Positions 1 to 8,897 of a stretch of 64,000 bases of DNA are shown here, piece after piece. The stretch comes from Oceaniglobus trochenteri. GTDB taxonomy: Bacteria > Pseudomonadota > Alphaproteobacteria > Rhodobacterales > Rhodobacteraceae. The DNA lies in contig NZ_JACNMM010000003.1 in the NCBI RefSeq assembly GCF_020529025.1, positions 248,001-312,000 on the forward strand, read 5' to 3'. The translations under genes and the position numbers were made by a program. Numbering within the stretch: position 1 is the stretch's first letter; each line of letters opens with the position of its first letter. Below the pieces are notes generated by a model. It searched no databases. It was not told the DNA's origin and was given only the letters and a program-made list of their open reading frames with translations.

Positions 1-744
1 CAGTGGCCCCTTGTCGGCCGGCACTTCGCTGACTTCGCGAAAGAAAACGTAGGACGGGTTGTGGCGCAAAAGCTCGGCGCCCTCTTCGGGGTTGCGTTTC
101 ACCCAGTTGCGGATCACCTGTGCCGAAACCTGGTGGGGTTCATAAACGCCCTGACGCACCAGCTCCTGCCCGATCGAGCGATAATTGTGGCCGTTCTTTC
201 CGCCATATCCAACCCGCAGATACGACCCGTCAGGCAGTTTCACCCGCCCCGACCCCTGCACCTGAAGGAAATAGACATCCACCGGATCGTCGATCCATGC
301 GATCTCAAGCCCGCGATCATCGAGAAGGGCCTGTTCCTCGATATCGCGGCGGGAAAACCAGGTGCTGCCCGACGATGCCTCTTCGGGCAGACGATAGAGC
401 GGGTACTGGTACGGCCCGCCCCTTGTGCGCGATCCCCTGAGTTCGGGTTCGAAATAGCCGGTGAACAGCATGTCCTGCCCGTCCTCGATCAGGACGGGGC
501 GGAAGAACAGTTCAAAGAAGGTTTTCGCGTTGGTCTGATGGCGCGCCACGGCGCAGACCCCGCGCCAGTCGGGGTCGGGCATGTCGCCGCAGGTGTCCAG
601 GAAGACCGAAAGGGCGGCTTCGTGATCGTCCTCGGCCCAGCCGTTCAGATCGTCGAACGATAGAATGGTATGCGTCACCTCGGACGCGGCGGGGGTTGTC
701 ATCGCCATGGCCCCCGCAACACATGCTGCAAGCAGCGCACGCAT
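1..744 (-). CDS. mltA: MltA, membrane-bound lytic murein transglycosylase A (3' end outside window)
   Basis: The first 248 residues of a MltA-family lytic transglycosylase, which cleaves the MurNAc-GlcNAc bond of peptidoglycan with 1,6-anhydro ring formation. Translating the minus strand from the ATG at 744 gives an N-terminal signal sequence (residues 1-21, rich in Ala and Met), the family motif GYFEPELRGSR at about 96-106 and the VYFLQVQGSGR segment at about 157-167. The C-terminal 3D domain with the catalytic Asp lies beyond the window edge. I see no lipobox in the signal peptide, so it may be soluble in the periplasm. The start overlaps the stop of the upstream Tim44-like gene (ATGA arrangement), so the two are probably cotranscribed. 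Confidence 0.93.
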   Translation of the reverse strand, partial: MRALLAACVAGAMAMTTPAASEVTHTILSFDDLNGWAEDDHEAALSVFLDTCGDMPDPDWRGVCAVARHQTNAKTFFELFFRPVLIEDGQDMLFTGYFEPELRGSRTRGGPYQYPLYRLPEEASSGSTWFSRRDIEEQALLDDRGLEIAWIDDPVDVYFLQVQGSGRVKLPDGSYLRVGYGGKNGHNYRSIGQELVRQGVYEPHQVSAQVIRNWVKRNPEEGAELLRHNPSYVFFREVSEVPADKGPL

Positions 745-1406
745 CATTCCCCGGTGGCGACAAGCTGCCAGTTGGGGTCATTCGCGCCCATGGTGCGCCC
801 GAAGGTCCAGACATCGCGCTGGCGCTTGATCTCGCTGGCGCTGCCTTCGATGATGTCGCCGCCCTTGTCGCGGACGACATAGGTAAGTTCGCCGGTAAAG
901 CGCACCGTCAGTTCGCCGAACTTGGCGTCGCGGTCGAACTCGGCCTCGGAAAGGGCAATGTCGCGCAACCCGATGAAATTCGCCTCGACCGTCAGGCCCT
1001 GTTCGCGCCGCTGGGCGATCACGTCGTCGAAGGCTTCGGCCACTTCCGGGCTCAGGAAGCTGCGGACCTCGGAGATGTCGCCATTCTCGAAGGCCATGAG
1101 GATCATCTCGTAGGCGCCGCGCGCGCCATGCAGGAATTCGCCCACGTTGAAGCCCGGCTCGGCCAGCTTCATCGCCGCGAGGGCCTTGGCGCTCGGGCTG
1201 CCATCCTCGACGTGGTCGGTGATGTCACGATCGGGCCCGCCTTCGATCACCTCGAATTCGGGGCGGTTTTTCTTGCCGGCCGGGGTGGGCCCGGTGACCG
1301 GCGGTTTTTCAAATCCATCCCGCGTGCCCAGCACGTTGCGAAGCCGCAGGATCAGGAACACTGCGATTGCGGCCAAAACCAGAAGCTGGATCACGGCAGA
1401 ACTCAT
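744..1406 (-). CDS. Tim44-like domain protein (TimA family)
   Basis: A 220-residue protein with one N-terminal membrane segment (about residues 5-22, VIQLLVLAAIAVFLILRL) followed by a charged linker and a Tim44-like domain (about 75-215). In mitochondria Tim44 tethers Hsp70 to the import channel; bacterial homologues in Alphaproteobacteria are membrane-anchored and their role is less clear. The domain is seen by sequence resemblance, the function is inferred. It overlaps mltA by one base and stands divergent to fxsA-secB. The neighbouring SecB, and the SecA start at the far end of the window, make a protein-export or membrane-quality role plausible but unproven. Confidence 0.85.
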   Translation of the reverse strand: MSSAVIQLLVLAAIAVFLILRLRNVLGTRDGFEKPPVTGPTPAGKKNRPEFEVIEGGPDRDITDHVEDGSPSAKALAAMKLAEPGFNVGEFLHGARGAYEMILMAFENGDISEVRSFLSPEVAEAFDDVIAQRREQGLTVEANFIGLRDIALSEAEFDRDAKFGELTVRFTGELTYVVRDKGGDIIEGSASEIKRQRDVWTFGRTMGANDPNWQLVATGE

Positions 1407-1522
1407 CTAAACCTCTTTCGGGTGCCATCTGTCGGTGACAGGGTTGGTAACGGGCGTCATTGCTCCCTATGTAGGGGCGGGGCGTGGCCAAGTCCACTGT
1501 TGCCCCTGATCTGGAGGTTGTC

Positions 1523-2026
1523 ATGTGGCTCTTTGCCCTGTTTCTTGCGGTGCCCATCGTGGAAATCGCGCTGTTCATTCAGGTTGGCGGATGGATCGGG
1601 CTTTGGCCGACCCTTGGAATCGTCATCCTGACCGCCGTTCTGGGCACCTGGCTGGTGCGCACCCAGGGGGCGTTGGCCATGTCACAGCTGCGCGGATCCT
1701 TCAATGAACTGCGCGATCCGACCGAACCTCTGGCCCATGGTGCCATGATCCTGCTGGCGGGCGCGCTTTTGCTGACGCCCGGCTTCTTCACCGATGCCAC
1801 CGGTTTTGCCCTGCTGATCCCGCCGGTGCGCCAGGCGGTGTTCCGGTTCCTGCGGGCGCGGATCAAGGTGCAGACCTTCGAATACGGGCAGGCCCGTGGC
1901 CCCGGCGCGCGGCCCGGCCCGGCAGGGCGGGGCGACGTGATCGATGGCGATTATGTCGAGGTCGATCCGCCCAAGAAGCCCACACACGACACATCGAATT
2001 CGCCTTCGGGCTGGACCCGGCATTGA
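1523..2026 (+). CDS. fxsA: FxsA family membrane protein
   Basis: A 167-residue FxsA-type inner-membrane protein. Three hydrophobic segments lie in the first 100 residues, with the family signature LLLTPGFFTDATGFALLIPP in the third, followed by a basic, proline/glycine-rich cytoplasmic tail. FxsA in E. coli relieves phage T7 exclusion by F plasmid PifA when overproduced; its normal role is unknown. I chose the ATG at 1523 because GGAGG lies 5 bases upstream; an upstream GTG would add 13 non-conserved residues. It precedes secB by 45 bases on the same strand. Confidence 0.9.
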   Translation: MWLFALFLAVPIVEIALFIQVGGWIGLWPTLGIVILTAVLGTWLVRTQGALAMSQLRGSFNELRDPTEPLAHGAMILLAGALLLTPGFFTDATGFALLIPPVRQAVFRFLRARIKVQTFEYGQARGPGARPGPAGRGDVIDGDYVEVDPPKKPTHDTSNSPSGWTRH

Positions 2027-2071
2027 GCGCCCTGCTAGACATCCACGAAAGAAATGATTGAGGAGCCACAG

Positions 2072-2587
2072 ATGGCTGAATCCGACACGACTCCCGCCGC
2101 CAATTCGGAAACCCCCAAGGCGCCCACGCCGCCGCAACTGCGCATCCTGGGCCAGTTCATCCGCGACATGTCGTTCGAGAACATCGTCGCGCGCAACGGG
2201 ACCGGCGGCAACGTGACTCCGGACGTTCAGGTGCAGGTGGCGCTGGATGCCAAGAAGCGTGCCGAGGGCCAGTTCGAGGTCGTGGGCAAGTTCAACATCA
2301 CCTCGAAGGACAAGGAATCGGGTTCCACCCTGTTCCTGCTTGAGCTGGAATACGGCGGCATCTTCGCTGTGGAAAACGTGCCCGACGAACAGCTGCACCC
2401 CTTCTTGCTGATCGAATGCCCCCGGATGCTGTTTCCCTTCATCCGCCGCATCGTCAGCGACATCACCCATGACGGCGGTTTTGCCCCGCTGAACCTGGAC
2501 ACGATCGATTTCGTCGGTCTGTACCGCCAGAGCCTTCAGCAGCGCGCGGCCGCCGCCAAGGCCGAAAGCGAAGGGAAGCCGAACTAG
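2072..2587 (+). CDS. secB: SecB protein-export chaperone
   Basis: A 171-residue SecB, the tetrameric cytosolic chaperone that keeps preproteins unfolded and hands them to SecA. The core ([13 protein letters not shown] near the N terminus, and the [20 protein letters not shown] stretch near residues 125-145) is characteristic. AGGAG at 2061-2065 supports the ATG at 2072 rather than an upstream in-frame codon. The stop codon overlaps the stop of the convergent dnaQ by 4 bases (the CTAG is shared), and there is no separate terminator between them. Confidence 0.96.
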   Translation: MAESDTTPAANSETPKAPTPPQLRILGQFIRDMSFENIVARNGTGGNVTPDVQVQVALDAKKRAEGQFEVVGKFNITSKDKESGSTLFLLELEYGGIFAVENVPDEQLHPFLLIECPRMLFPFIRRIVSDITHDGGFAPLNLDTIDFVGLYRQSLQQRAAAAKAESEGKPN

Positions 2588-3276
2588 GCTTTCCTGCGCC
2601 ACAGCGCGCCGTCGCCCATGCCGTCGACAAAGGCATCGTGGGCGGCGGATTCCGCTTCGGTTATCCGGGGCGGCAAGGCTTTGGCGCGCGGGCGGGGACG
2701 CCATGCGCCCAGTGTTTCGGAACCCGAGGATTCGCTGTTGGTCGGTGCCAGCACCAGATCGGGTTGCCGCCCCCCGATCAGCTCAAGATAGACCTCGGCC
2801 AGGATTTCCGAGTCGAGCAGGGCGCCGTGCAGGGTGCGCGACGAGTTGTCGATCCCAAAGCGGCGGCACAGCGCATCCAGTGACGCGGGCGATCCGGGAA
2901 ACCGCTTTTTCGCAATGGCCAGCGTATCGATTGCCTGTTCCCAGGGCAGCTTGGGCAGGCCCATCCAGCCCAGTTCGGCATTCAGGAACTTGATGTCGAA
3001 GGCGGCATTGTGGATCACCAGCTTGGCATCACCGACGAAATCCAGGAATTTCTGCCCGATGGCCGCGAACTTGGGCTTGTCGCGCAGGAAATCGTCGCCC
3101 AGCCCGTGCACCTCGAACGCCTCCTGCGGCATGAACCGTTCGGGGTTGATGTATTCGTGAAAGGTTCGGCCCGTCGGCATGTGGTTCAAAAGCTCGACCG
3201 CGCCGATTTCGACGATCCGGTCGCCTGTTTCGGGGTCAAAGCCTGTGGTTTCCGTGTCCAGAACGATTTCACGCAT
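2584..3276 (-). CDS. dnaQ: DNA polymerase III epsilon subunit (3'-5' proofreading exonuclease)
   Basis: A 230-residue DEDDh exonuclease that proofreads for the replicative polymerase. The Exo I motif DTETTG supplies D7 and E9, Exo II includes HNAAFD with D94, and Exo III has H150 and D155 in HGALLDSE. A proline/arginine-rich C-terminal tail after residue 180 fits the segment that binds the alpha subunit. It is the last gene of the minus-strand series maf-aroE-coaE-dnaQ and overlaps coaE by 8 bases, implying translational coupling. The gene lies about 2 kb from the probable origin. Confidence 0.95.
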   Translation of the reverse strand: MREIVLDTETTGFDPETGDRIVEIGAVELLNHMPTGRTFHEYINPERFMPQEAFEVHGLGDDFLRDKPKFAAIGQKFLDFVGDAKLVIHNAAFDIKFLNAELGWMGLPKLPWEQAIDTLAIAKKRFPGSPASLDALCRRFGIDNSSRTLHGALLDSEILAEVYLELIGGRQPDLVLAPTNSESSGSETLGAWRPRPRAKALPPRITEAESAAHDAFVDGMGDGALWRRKA

Positions 3277-3868
3277 CGCCGTATTCCTTTCTCAGCCGCG
3301 CAACCAGCATGTCCACATCGTGGCGCGCGCTTTCCATGGTGGTGGTGTCGATCACCACATCGGCCCGTTCGCGTTTCTGGGCATCGGGCAGCTGCTTGGC
3401 AAGGATGCTTTGGAACATCTGTTCGCTCATCCCCGGGCGGGCCATGACGCGGCGGCGCTGTTCCTCGGGGGTTGTCGAGACCACCGCGACCAGATCGAAC
3501 CTTTCTTCGGCGCCGGTTTCGAACAACAGCGGAATGTCGAGAAGGATGAACCGCGCGGATTGTGCCGCGATGAATTCGGCCCGGTCGGCGGCGACAAGTG
3601 GGTGGACCACCGCCTCGATCCTGCCAAAGGCTGCCGGATCGTCCCTGATCCATTGTTTCAGGGCGGCGCGGTCGATCTCTCCGTCCTTCAATGCAGCGGG
3701 GCAGAGGGCGGCAAGCGGCGCAACGGCCGCGCCCCCTTCGGCGTAAAGACGATGCACCGCTGCATCGGCATCCCAGACGGGCAGGCCATGGGCGGCGAAC
3801 ATGGCCGCGGTCGTCGATTTGCCCATTCCGATCGAACCGGTCAGCCCGATCAGCACCGGCGCGCTCAT
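3269..3868 (-). CDS. coaE: Dephospho-CoA kinase
   Basis: A 199-residue kinase that phosphorylates dephospho-CoA at the ribose 3'-OH, the final step of coenzyme A synthesis. The N-terminal P-loop [12 protein letters not shown] (residues 8-19) and the following DAD segment are typical of CoaE, as is the total length. It overlaps aroE upstream by 4 bases and dnaQ downstream by 8 bases. Confidence 0.95.
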   Translation of the reverse strand: MSAPVLIGLTGSIGMGKSTTAAMFAAHGLPVWDADAAVHRLYAEGGAAVAPLAALCPAALKDGEIDRAALKQWIRDDPAAFGRIEAVVHPLVAADRAEFIAAQSARFILLDIPLLFETGAEERFDLVAVVSTTPEEQRRRVMARPGMSEQMFQSILAKQLPDAQKRERADVVIDTTTMESARHDVDMLVARLRKEYGDA

Positions 3869-4701
3869 TGGCCCAGCACCACCTCGCGCGTGCGCTCGTC
3901 CACCTCGGGGCGCAGACCGAACCAGCGTTCGAAGGCGGGCGCGGCCTGATAGATCAGCATGCCCAGACCATCCACCGTGGTTGCACCGAAGGCGCGGGCG
4001 CGTTGCAGGAAGGTGGTGTCAAGCGGGGTATAGACCAGGTCGGTGACCACGGCATCGGGCGACAGGCCATCCAGCGGCACGCGGAAATCGGGCTTGCCCA
4101 CCATGCCCAGCGAACTGGCATTCACCACGGTGGCGGCATCATCCAGCGTATTGCCGGCCTTGACCCAGTCATAGACCACGATTTTCGCCCCGAATTCGGC
4201 CCGCAGCGATTCCGAACGTGCCCGGGTGCGGTTCGTCAGGCGGATTTCCGGCACCCCGGCGTCGATCAGCGAGGTGATGACCGCCCGCGCCGCGCCACCC
4301 GCGCCGAAGATTGCGGCCGGCCCTGTCCGCGGATCCCAGTCGGGGGCGGATTCGCGCAGGTTCTGGATGAAGCCATAGCCATCGGTGTTGTCGGCGTGGA
4401 TCTTGCCATCGGCACGAAAGATCAGGGTATTGGCCGCCCCGATGAGCGCCGCGCGGTCTGTCACCAGGTCGGCCAGGTCAAGCACCGCTTCCTTGTGGGG
4501 GATGGTGACATTGCAGCCGACAAAGCCCATCTTCGGCATCATCCGAATGACCTCGGGGAGGTCGGCCTGCGCCACGTCCATCGGAATGTAATAGCCCTTG
4601 ATGCCCATGGTGCGCAGCCAATGCTGGTGCAACGCGGGGGAACGGCTGTGCGAGATCGGCGATCCGATGACGCCGGCGAGGGGAATTTTCACATCGCTCA
4701 T
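3865..4701 (-). CDS. aroE: Shikimate dehydrogenase
   Basis: A 278-residue NADP-dependent enzyme that reduces 3-dehydroshikimate to shikimate in aromatic amino acid synthesis. The shikimate-binding SHSRSP stretch is at residues 17-22, the catalytic Lys is K70 in TIPHK, NTDG contains the catalytic Asp near residue 107, and GAGGAARAV near residue 133 is the nucleotide-binding turn. It overlaps maf upstream and coaE downstream by 4 bases each. Confidence 0.95.
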   Translation of the reverse strand: MSDVKIPLAGVIGSPISHSRSPALHQHWLRTMGIKGYYIPMDVAQADLPEVIRMMPKMGFVGCNVTIPHKEAVLDLADLVTDRAALIGAANTLIFRADGKIHADNTDGYGFIQNLRESAPDWDPRTGPAAIFGAGGAARAVITSLIDAGVPEIRLTNRTRARSESLRAEFGAKIVVYDWVKAGNTLDDAATVVNASSLGMVGKPDFRVPLDGLSPDAVVTDLVYTPLDTTFLQRARAFGATTVDGLGMLIYQAAPAFERWFGLRPEVDERTREVVLGQ

Positions 4702-5297
4702 GATGACAGAATGCCTCTCAGGGTTAGGTAGGACAAGAGATCAAGCAACGGCAGGCCCAGGACCGTAAAGTAATCGCCCTGGACCCGACTGAACAACCGG
4801 GCGCCTTCTTCCTCAAGCTTGTATCCGCCGACCGAGTGGCGGATGCTTTCCCAGTTGCGTGAGACATAATCATCGATGAACCCGTCGGACAGGGGGCGCA
4901 TCTGCATCTGCACCACGCCCACATGGCGCCAGACCGGCTTGCCCTCGTCATATATGACCGCCGCCGACAAAAGGCGATGCCCCTGGCCCGCCAGGGCGCG
5001 CAGCTGGGCGGCGACCTCTTGGGCGTCGGCGGGTTTGGACAGGATCGTTCCCTTGAAATCAAGAACCTGGTCACAGCCGATCACCATGGCCTCGGGGCGT
5101 TTCTCGGACACCTTGCGCGCCTTGAACTGGGCAAGTGCATCGGCCACGTCACGCGGCGTCGCCTCTTCCGCAAGAAGCGAGGCGCGGATGGCGTCTTCAT
5201 CGACACGGGCGGGCAGGGTCTCGAACGTCAGTCCGGCGTTCTGCAACAACTGCCGGCGGATGGACGAGGAGGAGGCAAGGATCAGCGGGCGGGTCAT
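4698..5297 (-). CDS. maf: Maf family nucleoside triphosphate pyrophosphatase
   Basis: A 199-residue Maf/HAM1-superfamily pyrophosphatase that hydrolyses non-canonical or modified nucleotides such as m7GTP or dTTP/UTP. The N-terminal LASSSSIRRQLL motif and the GCDQVL segment with its catalytic Asp are seen; which substrate subgroup it belongs to cannot be settled by eye. It is the first gene of the minus-strand operon maf-aroE-coaE-dnaQ and directly borders the origin-like gap, so its promoter must lie inside that gap. No clear ribosome-binding site precedes the ATG. Confidence 0.93.
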   Translation of the reverse strand: MTRPLILASSSSIRRQLLQNAGLTFETLPARVDEDAIRASLLAEEATPRDVADALAQFKARKVSEKRPEAMVIGCDQVLDFKGTILSKPADAQEVAAQLRALAGQGHRLLSAAVIYDEGKPVWRHVGVVQMQMRPLSDGFIDDYVSRNWESIRHSVGGYKLEEEGARLFSRVQGDYFTVLGLPLLDLLSYLTLRGILSS

Positions 5298-5504
5298 GGG
5301 ATAAATCCGGGGATAAATCGAGGTAGAGTTGCGGGACGACTCGGATGATTCAGGGCGGCAGCGGGGTTTCGCGCGATACCGCCTGTCTTGTCACCTTTCC
5401 TCGTCGATATGTCCACCGTGCAGCGTTTGAACCGCGCCCCTGTGAACAACCTTCTTCTCCCTGTTTCCCCTGTGCTTCGCCCACAAGAATATCCACAGGT
5501 CTGA

Positions 5505-5545
5505 ATTGTCAAGTATTTGATTTTGCTTTAATAAATATGATCTAG
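5505..5545. other. AT-rich block, candidate DNA-unwinding element
   Basis: About 40 bases made almost wholly of A and T (including TTTTGCTTTAATAAATATGA at 5521-5540), sitting between the candidate DnaA boxes at 5489 and 5595. This is the lowest-GC stretch I noticed in the window. Its role in origin melting is an inference from position and composition. Confidence 0.55.
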
Positions 5546-5674
5546 GCCGATTCGTCCACAGCCAGTGGAGATTCAGGGCCCGCCGGAAACCATCTGTGGA
5601 TCATCCTTTGGATATGGCATTAATCCCCGTTATCCACCGGACCTACAAACAACATCATCTTTTCTTCTCTTTTA

Positions 5675-5680
5675 TATAAT
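5675..5680 (+). promoter_or_regulatory. Candidate -10 element of the hemJ promoter
   Basis: A perfect TATAAT at 5675-5680, 35 bases upstream of the hemJ ATG. No good -35 hexamer lies 16-18 bases upstream, so the promoter may be weak or activator-dependent. It also lies in the AT-rich right part of the origin gap. Confidence 0.4.
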
Positions 5681-5715
5681 GAGAAGAGTTCACCGGCCCG
5701 GAACAGGTGAACCCC

Positions 5716-6168
5716 ATGCAAGACCTCCTCAGCGCAGCTTATCCCTGGATCAAATCCCTGCATGTCATCGCGGTGATCTCGTGGATGGCGGGAATCTTCT
5801 ATCTGCCCCGGCTTTTCGTGCATCACATCGAAAAGGTGGCGCCCAACAGCGAGACCGACCAGTTGTTCCAGATGATGGAGCGCAAACTGCTTCGTGTCAT
5901 CATGACCCCTGCCATGATCGCCACATGGCTGTTCGGGCTGATGCTGGTTGCGATCCCCGGCGTGATCGACTGGTCGGCCATCTGGCCCTGGACCAAGGCG
6001 CTGGCGGTTGTCGGCATGACCTGGTTTCACATGTGGTGCGCGGCACAACTCAAGACCTTCGTTGCGGGCAAGGTGAACCACCCTGGAAGCTATTTTCGCA
6101 AGATGAACGAGGTTCCGACGCTTTTGATGTTCGTCATCGTCTTTTCCGTGATCGCCCGGCCGTTCTGA
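5716..6168 (+). CDS. hemJ: HemJ, protoporphyrinogen IX oxidase (membrane)
   Basis: A 150-residue integral membrane protein of the HemJ (UPF0093) family, which oxidises protoporphyrinogen IX to protoporphyrin IX in many Gram-negative bacteria lacking HemY and HemG. Four hydrophobic segments are visible, with the conserved His and Arg in the first (SLHVIAVISWMAGIFYLPR) and a conserved TWFHMW segment in the third. I used the ATG at 5716; an in-frame GTG at 5707 would add three residues. It is the first gene to the right of the origin. Three more tetrapyrrole genes (hemW, hemA, hemH) lie within the window. Confidence 0.92.
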   Translation: MQDLLSAAYPWIKSLHVIAVISWMAGIFYLPRLFVHHIEKVAPNSETDQLFQMMERKLLRVIMTPAMIATWLFGLMLVAIPGVIDWSAIWPWTKALAVVGMTWFHMWCAAQLKTFVAGKVNHPGSYFRKMNEVPTLLMFVIVFSVIARPF

Positions 6169-6287
6169 GCATCGTTGACTTTGCGCGCACCAGAGGGTAG
6201 GTGGCTGCTGTCGATCGTCCGATCGATCATTTTCCCTTTACCGTTCGATAGCGCGTGCCATTCGGTGTGTGACAAGGATTTACGACG

Positions 6288-7559
6288 ATGAGCCAAGACC
6301 GACTGAACCTTGCCGATCTGAAAGTGCAAAGCCCCAAGGATCTTCTGGCGCTGGCCGAAGAGCTTGAGATCGAAAACGCATCGACCATGCGCAAGGGCGA
6401 GATGATGTTCTCGATCCTGAAAGAGCGGGCGGACGATGAATGGGTCATCGGTGGCGATGGCGTGCTTGAGGTCTTGCAGGACGGGTTCGGTTTCCTCCGC
6501 TCGCCCGAGGCGAACTATCTGCCCGGCCCGGATGATATCTATGTCTCTCCTGACATGATCCGTCAGTATGCCCTGCGGACCGGCGACACGGTGGAAGGCG
6601 TCATTCGCGGCCCGGACGAGAACGAGCGTTACTTTGCCCTTACCGATGTTGAATCCATCAACTTCGAAGAGCCGGAAAAGGCACGCCACAAGGTCGCCTT
6701 CGACAACCTGACGCCGCTGTACCCGGATGAGCGGATGACGATGGAACTGGACGATCCGACGGTCAAGGACCGGTCGGCCCGGATCATCGACCTGGTGGCG
6801 CCCATCGGCAAGGGCCAGCGGTCGTTGATCGTGGCGCCGCCACGGACCGGTAAGACGGTTCTTCTTCAGAACATCGCCAACTCGATCGAAAAGAACCACC
6901 CCGAGATCTACCTGATCGTCTTGCTGATCGACGAACGGCCCGAAGAAGTGACCGACATGCAGCGTTCGGTGAAGGGCGAGGTGGTTTCGTCAACCTTCGA
7001 TGAACCCGCCACCCGTCACGTCGCGGTTTCGGAAATGGTGATCGAAAAGGCCAAGCGCTTGGTGGAACACAAGCGCGACGTGGTGATCCTGCTTGATTCG
7101 ATCACCCGACTGGGCCGCGCCTTCAATACCGTGGTGCCGTCGTCCGGCAAGGTTCTGACAGGCGGCGTCGATGCGAACGCCCTGCAGCGGCCCAAGCGGT
7201 TCTTCGGCGCGGCACGCAACATCGAAGAAGGTGGTTCGCTGACCATCATCGCCACGGCGCTGATCGACACGGGCAGCCGAATGGACGAGGTGATCTTTGA
7301 AGAATTCAAGGGCACCGGCAACAGCGAGATCGTCCTGGACCGCAAGGTGGCGGACAAGCGGGTTTATCCCGCCATGGACATCCTGAAATCCGGCACCCGG
7401 AAAGAGGAACTTCTGGTCGACAAGGGCGATCTTCAGAAGACCTATGTCCTTCGCCGCATCCTTAACCCGATGGGCACGACTGACGCCATCGAGTTCTTGA
7501 TCTCGAAGCTGAAACAGACCAAATCGAATTCTGACTTCTTCGATTCCATGAATACCTGA
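6288..7559 (+). CDS. rho: Transcription termination factor Rho
   Basis: A 423-residue Rho, the hexameric RNA-dependent helicase that ends transcription at Rho-dependent sites. The N-terminal helical and cold-shock RNA-binding domains fill roughly residues 1-125; the ATPase follows with Walker A (PPRTGKT near residue 180) and Walker [15 protein letters not shown] near 265. Length matches the family. The 119-base gap after hemJ contains the inverted repeat CGATCG-TC-CGATCG (6212-6225), of unknown use. Confidence 0.97.
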   Translation: MSQDRLNLADLKVQSPKDLLALAEELEIENASTMRKGEMMFSILKERADDEWVIGGDGVLEVLQDGFGFLRSPEANYLPGPDDIYVSPDMIRQYALRTGDTVEGVIRGPDENERYFALTDVESINFEEPEKARHKVAFDNLTPLYPDERMTMELDDPTVKDRSARIIDLVAPIGKGQRSLIVAPPRTGKTVLLQNIANSIEKNHPEIYLIVLLIDERPEEVTDMQRSVKGEVVSSTFDEPATRHVAVSEMVIEKAKRLVEHKRDVVILLDSITRLGRAFNTVVPSSGKVLTGGVDANALQRPKRFFGAARNIEEGGSLTIIATALIDTGSRMDEVIFEEFKGTGNSEIVLDRKVADKRVYPAMDILKSGTRKEELLVDKGDLQKTYVLRRILNPMGTTDAIEFLISKLKQTKSNSDFFDSMNT

Positions 7560-7587
7560 CGCGCGACCCTGAAACCGGATCAAAGCT

Positions 7588-8877
7588 ATGGACACGATTT
7601 TTGCCCCCGCCACCGCGCGGGGCAAGGCGGGCGTGACAGTGATCCGGATTTCGGGTCCCGATGCCTTTTCCGCCAGTGAACGCCTTGTCGGGCGCTTGCC
7701 CCCCAGCCATCGCGCCGCGCTGAGAACGGTCCGCGCGCTCGATGGCGATTTCCTGGACGAAGCGCTGGTCATCGCCTTTGACGAGGGGCGGAGTTTTACG
7801 GGCGAGGAGACGGTGGAACTGCAACTGCACGGCAGCATCGCGATCACGAACGCGGTTCTCGCTGAGCTGGCCGATGTTCCTGGCGTCCGGTTGGCCGAGC
7901 CCGGCGAATTTACCCGACGCGCGCTTGAGAACAACCGCCTGGATCTGACGCAGGTCGAAGGCCTGGCCGATCTGATCGAAGCGGAAACCGAAGCCCAGCG
8001 AAAACAGGCGCAACGCGTTCTGTCTGGTGCCGTAGGCAAGCAGGCGGCAATCTGGCGGGCCGATCTGGTGCGGGCCGCTGCACTTCTAGAAGCGACAATT
8101 GATTTCGCGGATGAGGAAGTGCCCGTCGACGTTTCGCCGGAAGTTCGCGATCTGGTTGACCGAACCTTGAACAGTCTTCGGCAACAGGCGAGGGGGTATC
8201 ACTCCGCTGAGAGGCTTAGGGACAGCTTTGAGGTGGCAATTGTTGGCCCGCCGAACATCGGAAAATCGACGCTACTGAACGCGCTTGCGGGGCGCGAGGC
8301 GGCCATCACTTCGGAGGTTGCCGGAACGACCAGAGATGTGATCGAAGTGCGTATGGATTTAGCCGGAATACCTGTCACGGTGCTTGATACGGCGGGCCTG
8401 CACGAATCGACGGACGTTGTCGAAAAGATCGGGATCCATCGCGCGCGCGAGCGGGCGGCCGATGCGGATGTTCGCGTTATACTTATTGCGAAACCGGGTG
8501 ATGTTCCGGGCATCGAACCCGACGAAGACGACTTGGTATTGGTCGGAAAATGCGATACCGCTGGCGCCAAGTTGAAAGGTATCTCGGGCCATACGGGGGC
8601 AGGGGTCGATCACCTGATAGATGCGTTGATCGATATTCTGTCTCGCCGCGTTTCATCCATCGGCGTAATCACGCGCGAACGTCATCGTGTCGCGGTTCAG
8701 CAGGGAATTGCGGCTTTGGAAGCGGCGAGAATCGATATAGACGAGGGCGAGGAACGGGCCGAGTTTGCAGCGGAGAATCTGCGTTACGTCGTCCGCGCAC
8801 TGGATAGCCTGGTCGGACGGATCGGCGTTGAGGATATCCTGGACGAAGTCTTCTCGAGCTTTTGCCTTGGCAAGTAA
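7588..8877 (+). CDS. mnmE: tRNA modification GTPase MnmE
   Basis: A 429-residue MnmE (TrmE), which with MnmG installs the cmnm5 group on U34 of certain tRNAs. An N-terminal tetrahydrofolate-binding domain (about 1-118) is followed by a helical domain carrying the inserted GTPase, with G1 loop GPPNIGKST near residue 218 and DTAG near 268. The protein ends in FCLGK, the C-terminal CxGK motif containing the functional Cys. mnmG follows after a gap of a few bases, so the two partner subunits are made from one transcript. Confidence 0.96.
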   Translation: MDTIFAPATARGKAGVTVIRISGPDAFSASERLVGRLPPSHRAALRTVRALDGDFLDEALVIAFDEGRSFTGEETVELQLHGSIAITNAVLAELADVPGVRLAEPGEFTRRALENNRLDLTQVEGLADLIEAETEAQRKQAQRVLSGAVGKQAAIWRADLVRAAALLEATIDFADEEVPVDVSPEVRDLVDRTLNSLRQQARGYHSAERLRDSFEVAIVGPPNIGKSTLLNALAGREAAITSEVAGTTRDVIEVRMDLAGIPVTVLDTAGLHESTDVVEKIGIHRARERAADADVRVILIAKPGDVPGIEPDEDDLVLVGKCDTAGAKLKGISGHTGAGVDHLIDALIDILSRRVSSIGVITRERHRVAVQQGIAALEAARIDIDEGEERAEFAAENLRYVVRALDSLVGRIGVEDILDEVFSSFCLGK

Positions 8878-8881
8878 GGAG

Positions 8882-8897
8882 TGTTTCACGTGGAACA
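8882..8897. promoter_or_regulatory. parS centromere site 1 (over the mnmG start)
   Basis: TGTTTCACGTGGAACA is a 16-base near-palindrome that differs from the perfect ParB target TGTTTCACGTGAAACA by one base. It lies between the mnmG Shine-Dalgarno sequence (AAGGAG, 8876-8881) and the first codons of mnmG, and contains the likely GTG start at 8890. ParB encoded at 12200-13099 should bind and nucleate here. Confidence 0.88.

Larger units (their letters stand above)
5298..5715. other. Probable chromosomal replication origin (oriC)
   Basis: A 418-base gap with no gene between the divergent maf and hemJ. It contains an unusually AT-rich block (about 5505-5545) in otherwise GC-rich DNA and four 9-mers one base away from the DnaA box consensus TTATNCACA: 5441-5449 (minus, TTGTTCACA), 5489-5497 (ATATCCACA), 5595-5603 (minus, TGATCCACA) and 5630-5638 (TTATCCACC). 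A weaker one (TCGTCCACA) is at 5552-5560. GANTC sites occur at 5338, 5347, 5549 and 5570. Flanking genes point outward, and parAB with three parS sites begins about 3.4 kb away. Origin function is inferred from these features; a GC-skew plot would be decisive. Confidence 0.72.

Noticed and set aside
696-1631. A 311-codon plus-strand frame across the Tim44-like gene
   Set aside because: It is antisense to a coherent membrane-anchored Tim44-like protein and shows no conserved pattern.
6212-6225. CGATCG-TC-CGATCG inverted repeat before rho
   Set aside because: Short and composed of a tetranucleotide common in this genome; no evidence of function.
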